NCBI GenBank assembly: GCA_900469955.1
Contig: UBYX01000046.1
Coordinates: forward strand, 1-64,000
DNA length: 64,000 nt
Direction: 5' to 3'
Origin: Hyphomicrobiales bacterium
Lineage (GTDB): Bacteria > Pseudomonadota > Alphaproteobacteria > Rhizobiales > Rhizobiaceae
The notes under the pieces are model-generated. The model was not told where the DNA came from. It did no database searches and saw nothing but the letters and a program-made list of their open reading frames with translations. Made by a program: the position numbers and the translations under genes. Below are positions 59,422-64,000 of the stretch, piece after piece (position 1 is the first letter of the stretch; the number at the start of each line of letters is the position of its first letter).

Positions 59422-60237
59422 ATGTTGCAGACCGTTTCCGGGTCGCGTTCGCAGACCCATGGCAAATTCATTTGGTGCGAGCTCATGACGCCGGACACCG
59501 ATGCCGCCGGCAAATTCTATTCGTCGGTGATCGGCTGGAAGGTCAAGCCGGTCGAAATGCCGGACCTCGACTTCCCCTATTTCCTGTTCGAGATGGGTGA
59601 GGGGGACAACTGCCCGGGCATCGGCGGCATGATGAATTTTCCGCCGGAACTCGAAGGCAAGATCCCGCCCAACTGGACGGGCTATGTCGCGGTCGACGAT
59701 TGCGACCAGACCGCCAAGGATTTTGTCGAGAGTGGCGGCCGGGTGCAGCGCGAGCCGGAAGATATTCCCGGTATCGGCCGCTTCGCGGTCGTCGCGGATC
59801 CGCATGGCGCCGTTATCTGCATCATGACGCCGCTGCCCATGGAAAACCCGCCGCCGGAACTGGCTGCGGACGCCGTTGGAAATCTCGGCTGGCGGGAACT
59901 CTATGCGGGCGACGGCCAGCAAGCCTTCGACTTCTACTCGAAAGTCTTCGGCTGGACGCTCGACCACGACATGGATATGGGCTCGATGGGCGTCTACAAG
60001 ATCTTCGCCCACAACGGCACCGCCATCGGCGGCATGATGACAAGGCCGGAAAGCGTTCCGATGCCTTGCTGGTGCTACTACTTCAATGTGGAAGCGATCG
60101 ATGCCGCGGCATCGCGGGTCACCGGCGGTGGCGGACAGGTCGTGAACGGCCCCATGGAGGTTCCCGGCGGCAGCTGGATCATCCAGTGCACCGATCCGCA
60201 GGGCGCGTTCTTCTGCCTCGTGGCGCCGAAGCGCTGA
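59422..60237 (+). CDS. Two-domain VOC-superfamily protein
   Basis: A 271-residue protein made of two vicinal-oxygen-chelate domains (about 12-135 and 150-268). The first starts GKFIWCELMTPDTDAAGKFY and the second NLGWRELYAGDGQQAFDFY; each ends in a VVADPHGAVICI or QCTDPQGAFFCL-type strand. This resembles the CFP30B-like VOC group encoded with DUF1579/DUF899 proteins. Enzymatic activity unknown. GAGGAG precedes the ATG. Third gene of the MarR-linked cluster. Confidence 0.9.
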   Translation: MLQTVSGSRSQTHGKFIWCELMTPDTDAAGKFYSSVIGWKVKPVEMPDLDFPYFLFEMGEGDNCPGIGGMMNFPPELEGKIPPNWTGYVAVDDCDQTAKDFVESGGRVQREPEDIPGIGRFAVVADPHGAVICIMTPLPMENPPPELAADAVGNLGWRELYAGDGQQAFDFYSKVFGWTLDHDMDMGSMGVYKIFAHNGTAIGGMMTRPESVPMPCWCYYFNVEAIDAAASRVTGGGGQVVNGPMEVPGGSWIIQCTDPQGAFFCLVAPKR

Positions 60238-60292
60238 TATCAGGCTGTCTATCGCCGGGCCCCTGTCGTCAGGCAGGGCTCCAGCCTCTTTG

Positions 60293-60314
60293 CCGGCCGG
60301 GGTTCCCCGGCTGG
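60293..60314 (+). terminator. GC-rich hairpin after the VOC gene
   Basis: GCCGGGG (60296-60302) pairs with CCCCGGC (60305-60311) and the stem extends outward with one G-T pair to about 60293/60314. The apical loop is only TT on paper, so the top pairs would open. No T-run follows; termination may be weak. Confidence 0.45.
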
Positions 60315-60414
60315 TGGCTGGGGGAATGCCTGTCCCGCCGCAACCTTGCGCAGGTGATCCGGCTGCTGTAAGCGGCGGGCACCCAGCGCAATTCGGTTGA
60401 GGAAAAGGTGCCCT

Positions 60415-60717
60415 ATGGCAGGGGATGACGACGAATATGTCTATGATGAGGCGACGGGCGAATGGCGTCCGGCCTCGGAAATCGCCGCGGCTGCGCAGGC
60501 GTCTGCGGACGTTCGCGACGCTTCGGGAACCGTCCTGAAGGACGGCGATTCCGTTACGCTCATCAAGGACCTGAAGGTCAAGGGCGCCGGGCAGACCCTA
60601 AAGCAGGGCACGGTGATCAGGTCGATCCGGCTGACCGACAACCCGGAAGAAATCGACTGCCGGTACGACACGATCAAGGGCCTCGTCCTGCGCACGGAAT
60701 TCGTCCGCAAGCGATAG
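60415..60717 (+). CDS. PhnA/YjdM-like protein
   Basis: A 100-residue acidic protein. The C-terminal half (VLKDGDSVTLIKDLKVKGAGQTLKQGTVIRSI, then CRYDTIKGLVLRTEFVRK) is the PhnA domain found in alkylphosphonate-utilisation operons. The zinc-ribbon that precedes it in classical PhnA is replaced by an acidic DEYVYDEATGEWRPA segment. Its biochemical role is unknown even in known operons. GAGGAAAAGG precedes ATG 60415. Confidence 0.85.
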   Translation: MAGDDDEYVYDEATGEWRPASEIAAAAQASADVRDASGTVLKDGDSVTLIKDLKVKGAGQTLKQGTVIRSIRLTDNPEEIDCRYDTIKGLVLRTEFVRKR

Positions 60718-60741
60718 GCGGCGCACCATGTTCCGGAGGCT

Positions 60742-61098
60742 TTAAGGCTTAGCTGGCTCCTTGTTGACCGGCGCCGAATTGGCGGCAGCTTCTTTTGGAT
60801 CCTTCAGCGGCCGCCACACCTCCGGCTGCGGCTCGCCCCGGATTGACCAGTAGAACAGTTTGAGCTTGCGGCTCTTCGGCTGGTTCGGGAAGGTGTCGTC
60901 ATAGGCCTTGTCGAGAACGGAAGTATGGAACACCACCTTCTGCGCGAGATTCTCGAAGAACCGCGCGACGAGAAGTTTTCGCTCATCGCTCCCTGGACTT
61001 TCTGAGGATGCCGTGGAACCTTGCCCGATGGCCCTCCCGAAGATCGCGTATCGGTCGTTCGTGCCGTTGTCGAATTTACATCCCGGGATTGCCTCCAC
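60742..61098 (-). pseudogene. 5'-truncated hypothetical gene
   Basis: A 118-codon frame of good coding character (RKLLVARFFENLAQKVVFHT, then DDTFPNQPKSRKLKLFYWSI). The coding pattern continues upstream of the first possible start (GTG 61098) as YYVGDLETIRSY and then hits an in-frame TAG at 61135-61137. There is no start codon or ribosome site between, so the gene seems to have lost its N-terminus. Function unknown. Confidence 0.45.
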
Positions 61099-61157
61099 AT
61101 AGGAGCGGATGGTCTCCAGGTCGCCGACATAGTACTAGGTGAGTTGGGAGTATTGTC

Positions 61158-61283
61158 GTGTCGAAATCGGCATATCGTGTTGCTTCACTGGTCGCATTTA
61201 TAGCCATGGTCGTAGCTGCAGGGCAGCAGGCCAGTTTTGCTGCTGGTCCATTGTGTAACCCTTCGGCTCAGACCTGTTTCTGA
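61158..61283 (+). CDS. Predicted 41-residue secreted cysteine peptide
   Basis: GTG 61158 to TGA 61281-61283 encodes 41 residues. The N-terminus (SKSAYRVASLVAFIAMVVAA) has a positive end and a long hydrophobic core, a plausible Sec signal, with possible cleavage after ASFA. The predicted mature part is only 13 residues, AGPLCNPSAQTCF, with two cysteines that could form a disulfide. GGGAG lies 8 nt upstream. No family recognised; expression is unproven. Confidence 0.45.
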   Translation: MSKSAYRVASLVAFIAMVVAAGQQASFAAGPLCNPSAQTCF

Positions 61284-61306
61284 GCGCACGGCGGACGTGT
61301 TGCTCC

Positions 61307-61513
61307 ATGAGCACTCTGCTCTACGCCGGCTTCGTTGCCGCCGGCGCGGTGACGCTCGTCATCAAAGCTTATCGCAACTTCAACTCCACCAGCGCGCGCC
61401 ACCCGTTCGATCTGCATCCGATCCTCAAGGAGGTCGAGGTCCGGAACCTGCGCACCACCGGCGAGATCATCGTCGGCTTCAGCTTCTACGCGCTTCTCTA
61501 TCTGGTTACCTAA
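61307..61513 (+). CDS. Small membrane protein
   Basis: A 68-residue protein with two hydrophobic segments (about 3-20, LLYAGFVAAGAVTLVI, and 52-67, IIVGFSFYALLYLV) flanking a polar loop with KAYRNFNSTSARHPFDL. It looks like a two-helix inner-membrane protein. The ribosome site is weak. It begins 23 bp after the secreted-peptide frame on the same strand, so the two may share a transcript. Family unknown. Confidence 0.5.
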   Translation: MSTLLYAGFVAAGAVTLVIKAYRNFNSTSARHPFDLHPILKEVEVRNLRTTGEIIVGFSFYALLYLVT

Positions 61514-61605
61514 GGTATATTAGCTATTACTTCAGCAAACTAACTCCTTAAGTTGCTTTCGTATAAAAATACAACCAGCTTCGATCCCCGGTTGTGTCCT
61601 CGGTC

Positions 61606-63174
61606 CTACCGCTTCAAGCTCCCCAGAATGCCGCGCACCAAGGCCCGACCGATCTGGGTCGCGACGGTGCGGGTGACGCTTTTCATCGCGGCTTCGACCA
61701 GCGTCTCGCGCTGGTAGCCCGTGCGGCGCGGCTGGGCGCGGCTCTGGTCGTCGTCTTTGTCGGTGCCGAAGCCCGGTAGCGTCCAGCCGGTCGTTTCGCC
61801 GGAGCCGGCGGGCGGGGAGGGAGCGAGTTCGTCCTGTGCCTTTTTCGCGGCCGCCGCGTCGGCCGCTGCCTTGGCGCGGGTGGCGAGCATTTCGAAGGCG
61901 GATTCGCGATCCAGGTCTTCATCATAGAGGCCGAGCACGGGGCTCTTGTCCATCACCGTCTGTCTCTCCTGATCCGTGATCGGGCCGATCCGGCCGGAGG
62001 GCGGGCGGACGAGCGTCCGTTCCACCATGGAGGGGGCACCCTTGCCCTCGAGCGTCGAGACAAGCGCTTCGCCGGTGACGAGGTTGGTGATCGCGGTGGC
62101 GCAGTCGAAGGCCGGGTTGGGACGGAAGGTATCGGCCGCCGTCTTCACCGCCTTCTGTTCGCGCGGCGTATAGGCACGCAGTGCATGCTGCACCCGGTTG
62201 CCGAGCTGGGCGAGCACCGTCTCCGGGACGTCCAGCGGGTTCTGGGTGACGAAATAGACGCCGACGCCCTTCGAGCGGATCAGGCGCACGACCTGTTCGA
62301 CACGCTCGGTCAGGACCTTCGGCGCGTCGTTGAAGAGCAGATGCGCCTCGTCGAAGAAAAAGACCAGCTTCGGCTTTTCCGGATCGCCCACTTCCGGCAG
62401 TTCTTCGAAAAGCTCGGAGAGCAGCCACAGCAGGAACGTCGCGTAAAGCCTCGGGTTCATCATCAGCTTGTCGGCGGCAAGCACCGAAATCTGGCCATAG
62501 CCGTTGTTCGGGTTGACCCGCATCACGTCGGTGATCTTCAGCGCCGGCTCGCCGAAGAAGTGCTCGGCGCCCTGCTGTTCGAGGACCAGCAGGCCTCTCT
62601 GAATCGATGCGACGGAAGCCTTAGAGATGAGGCCGAACTGACCCGAAAGCTCCGAAGCGTTTTCGGCCATGTAGTTCAGGAGCGACGAGAAGTCCTTGAG
62701 ATCGAGCAGCGGCAGGCCGGCCTTGTCGGCGATCTTGAAGGCGATGTTGATGACGCCTTCCTGCGGTTCGGAGGCGTCCATCAGCCGGGAGAGGAGAAGG
62801 GGGCCCATTTCCGCGATCGTGGTGCGTACCCGGTGGCCTTTCTCGCCGAAGAGATCCCAGAAGATCACCGGGAACTGTTCGAAGTCATAGTCGGCAAAGC
62901 CGATCTGCTCGGCCCGCTTTAGGAGGAAATCCTTGGCCTCACCCTTTGCGGCGATACCGGAAAGGTCGCCCTTGATGTCGGCTGCGAAAACCGGCACGCC
63001 GGCCTTCGAAAAACCCTCGGCCAGCACCTGCAGGGTCACGGTCTTGCCGGTGCCGGTGGCGCCGGTCACGAGCCCGTGGCGGTTGCCGAATTTCAATTCC
63101 AGATGTTCCGCCTTGTTGAGCGAATCGTCCGGATTGCGGCTGCCGCCGATGAAGAGCTTTCCCGTCTCGTCCAT
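61606..63174 (-). CDS. HerA-like DUF853 ATPase
   Basis: A 522-residue ATPase. Walker A is GATGTGKT (38-45) and Walker B FFFDEAHLLF. It matches the DUF853/YjgR family related to the HerA-FtsK ATPases, which form hexameric DNA pumps in archaea. The C-terminal 110 residues are alanine-rich and low in complexity, then end in a basic helix (KSVTRTVATQIGRALVRGI). Its role in bacteria is unclear. GGGAG-like sequence precedes the start at 63174. Divergent from the YihY-family gene. Confidence 0.9.
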   Translation of the reverse strand: MDETGKLFIGGSRNPDDSLNKAEHLELKFGNRHGLVTGATGTGKTVTLQVLAEGFSKAGVPVFAADIKGDLSGIAAKGEAKDFLLKRAEQIGFADYDFEQFPVIFWDLFGEKGHRVRTTIAEMGPLLLSRLMDASEPQEGVINIAFKIADKAGLPLLDLKDFSSLLNYMAENASELSGQFGLISKASVASIQRGLLVLEQQGAEHFFGEPALKITDVMRVNPNNGYGQISVLAADKLMMNPRLYATFLLWLLSELFEELPEVGDPEKPKLVFFFDEAHLLFNDAPKVLTERVEQVVRLIRSKGVGVYFVTQNPLDVPETVLAQLGNRVQHALRAYTPREQKAVKTAADTFRPNPAFDCATAITNLVTGEALVSTLEGKGAPSMVERTLVRPPSGRIGPITDQERQTVMDKSPVLGLYDEDLDRESAFEMLATRAKAAADAAAAKKAQDELAPSPPAGSGETTGWTLPGFGTDKDDDQSRAQPRRTGYQRETLVEAAMKSVTRTVATQIGRALVRGILGSLKR

Positions 63175-63284
63175 GCAACTATGCGCTCCCTCGCCGCGTT
63201 GTTCGCCAGCTGTTTATAGGATGTGCCGACGCGGCGGGCAACGGGAACGAATCCGCCGAAGCCACGGCACGGGAGGTGGCAGAA

Positions 63285-64000
63285 ATGAGCATCAGCGAAT
63301 CCATGGCTTCGACCGAAAAGGCCCTGCGGTCGGGAAGCTCTTCCCGACCTGCGGAAGAGAGAGGCAGGGAGGCCGAAAGCCCCGGCGAAATTCCTGCCCG
63401 CGGCCTGAAGGACGTCTTCTGGCGGCTCTATGCGGCGATCAGCGAGGACCGCGTGATGCTGGTTGCCGCCGGCGTCACCTATTATCTCCTGCTGGCGCTC
63501 TTTCCGGCGTTCAGCGCACTCGTATCCATCTACGGTTTCGTGTCCGATCCGGCGGCGATTGCCGACCGGATCACATTCCTCAGTTCGGTCATGCCCGCCG
63601 ACGCGCTTAATATCTTCCTCGACCAGCTCCGTGCCCTGACCTCGGAGCGCAACACGACGTTGTCGATCGCCCTCATCGGCGGCCTGGCGCTGGCGCTCTG
63701 GAGCGCCAATGCCGGCATGAAGGCGCTGTTCGAGGCGATGAATGTCGCCTATGCGGAACAGGAAAAGCGCAGCCTCGTCCGGCTGAACCTCGTCTCGCTC
63801 CTCTTCACCCTCGGCGCGCTGGTTCTCGCGATCATCGTGCTGAGCGCCATGGGGGGCGTACCCGCAGTTCTGCGTTATCTCTGGCTCGATCAATGGACCG
63901 AGATCATCATCCGCCTGGCCCGCTGGCCGATCATGATGCTGTTCGTCACCGCCGGGATCATGATTCTTTACCGGTTCGGCCCGAGCCGGGAACCCGCCAA
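63285..64000 (+). CDS. YihY/BrkB-family membrane protein (partial, runs off window)
   Basis: At least 238 residues. A polar N-terminal segment precedes the YihY/BrkB domain, beginning DVFWRLYAAISEDRVMLVAA and GVTYYLLLALFPAFSALVSI. Several transmembrane helices follow. The conserved FLDQLRALTSE and WSANAGMKALFEAMNVAYAE are typical. Once thought to be RNase BN, the family is now regarded as membrane proteins of unknown function. GGGAGG precedes ATG 63285. The C-terminus lies beyond the window. Confidence 0.88.
   Translation, partial: MSISESMASTEKALRSGSSSRPAEERGREAESPGEIPARGLKDVFWRLYAAISEDRVMLVAAGVTYYLLLALFPAFSALVSIYGFVSDPAAIADRITFLSSVMPADALNIFLDQLRALTSERNTTLSIALIGGLALALWSANAGMKALFEAMNVAYAEQEKRSLVRLNLVSLLFTLGALVLAIIVLSAMGGVPAVLRYLWLDQWTEIIIRLARWPIMMLFVTAGIMILYRFGPSREPA

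Overview
The window is GC-rich chromosomal DNA from an alphaproteobacterium, most likely a member of the Rhizobiaceae (Rhizobium/Agrobacterium/Neorhizobium-like). This rests on gene content: an lpiA-acvB lysyl-phosphatidylglycerol pair, a betCBA choline-O-sulfate operon, a Rhizobium etli-type L-asparaginase, the Tat-exported TIGR03808-type beta-helix protein, divergent ohr/ohrR, small DUF1127 proteins, and a palindromic intergenic element of the type scattered through rhizobial genomes. I see no rRNA, tRNA, CRISPR array, integrase or intact insertion sequence.

Layout. 0-5.4 kb is accessory: the tail of a probable RTX protein, a convergent 1007-residue RTX protein, an AT-rich gene-free stretch, and a methyltransferase. 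5.4-14.8 kb is mostly sulfur assimilation: cysH-cysD-cysN on the minus strand, a divergent Rrf2 regulator, a ParDE toxin-antitoxin pair, a GreA-like factor, and the sulfate importer sbp-cysT-cysW-cysA. 15-20 kb has lpiA-acvB, two small envelope genes and a nucleotidyltransferase-HEPN fusion. 20-24.7 kb is betCBA, which turns choline-O-sulfate into glycine betaine. 25-45 kb alternates regulators and enzymes: two c-di-GMP proteins, a quinone oxidoreductase, a Gate-domain transporter with a divergent Lrp regulator, an alpha/beta-hydrolase-LuxR fusion, methyltransferase, asparaginase, DeoR and LysR regulators, two glutathione transferases, and a MarR regulator divergent from a DHA2 drug exporter. 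45-48 kb carries a ligase-associated exonuclease and an ATP-dependent DNA ligase separated by a palindromic repeat.

47.9-50 kb is the most irregular stretch. A Tat-exported hydrolase is followed by a two-gene cassette (small protein plus a frame-disrupted AbiEii-like nucleotidyltransferase), and then by a second, decayed copy of the hydrolase 3' end. 50-57.6 kb has redox and envelope functions: SDR, thioredoxin-reductase-like flavoprotein with divergent Rrf2 regulator, tandem L,D-transpeptidase lipoproteins, APH-family kinase, MFS transporter, and ohrR/ohr. 57.6-60.7 kb is a MarR-controlled DUF899-DUF1579-VOC cluster. The right end has two very small envelope proteins, a HerA-like ATPase and the start of a YihY/BrkB membrane protein that runs off the window.

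Many regulators here are divergent from their likely targets, and several intergenic regions hold clean palindromes (parDE, lrp, ohr, the DUF899 operon, the Rrf2/flavoprotein pair). All assignments come from reading the sequence and from family knowledge; no database search was run.
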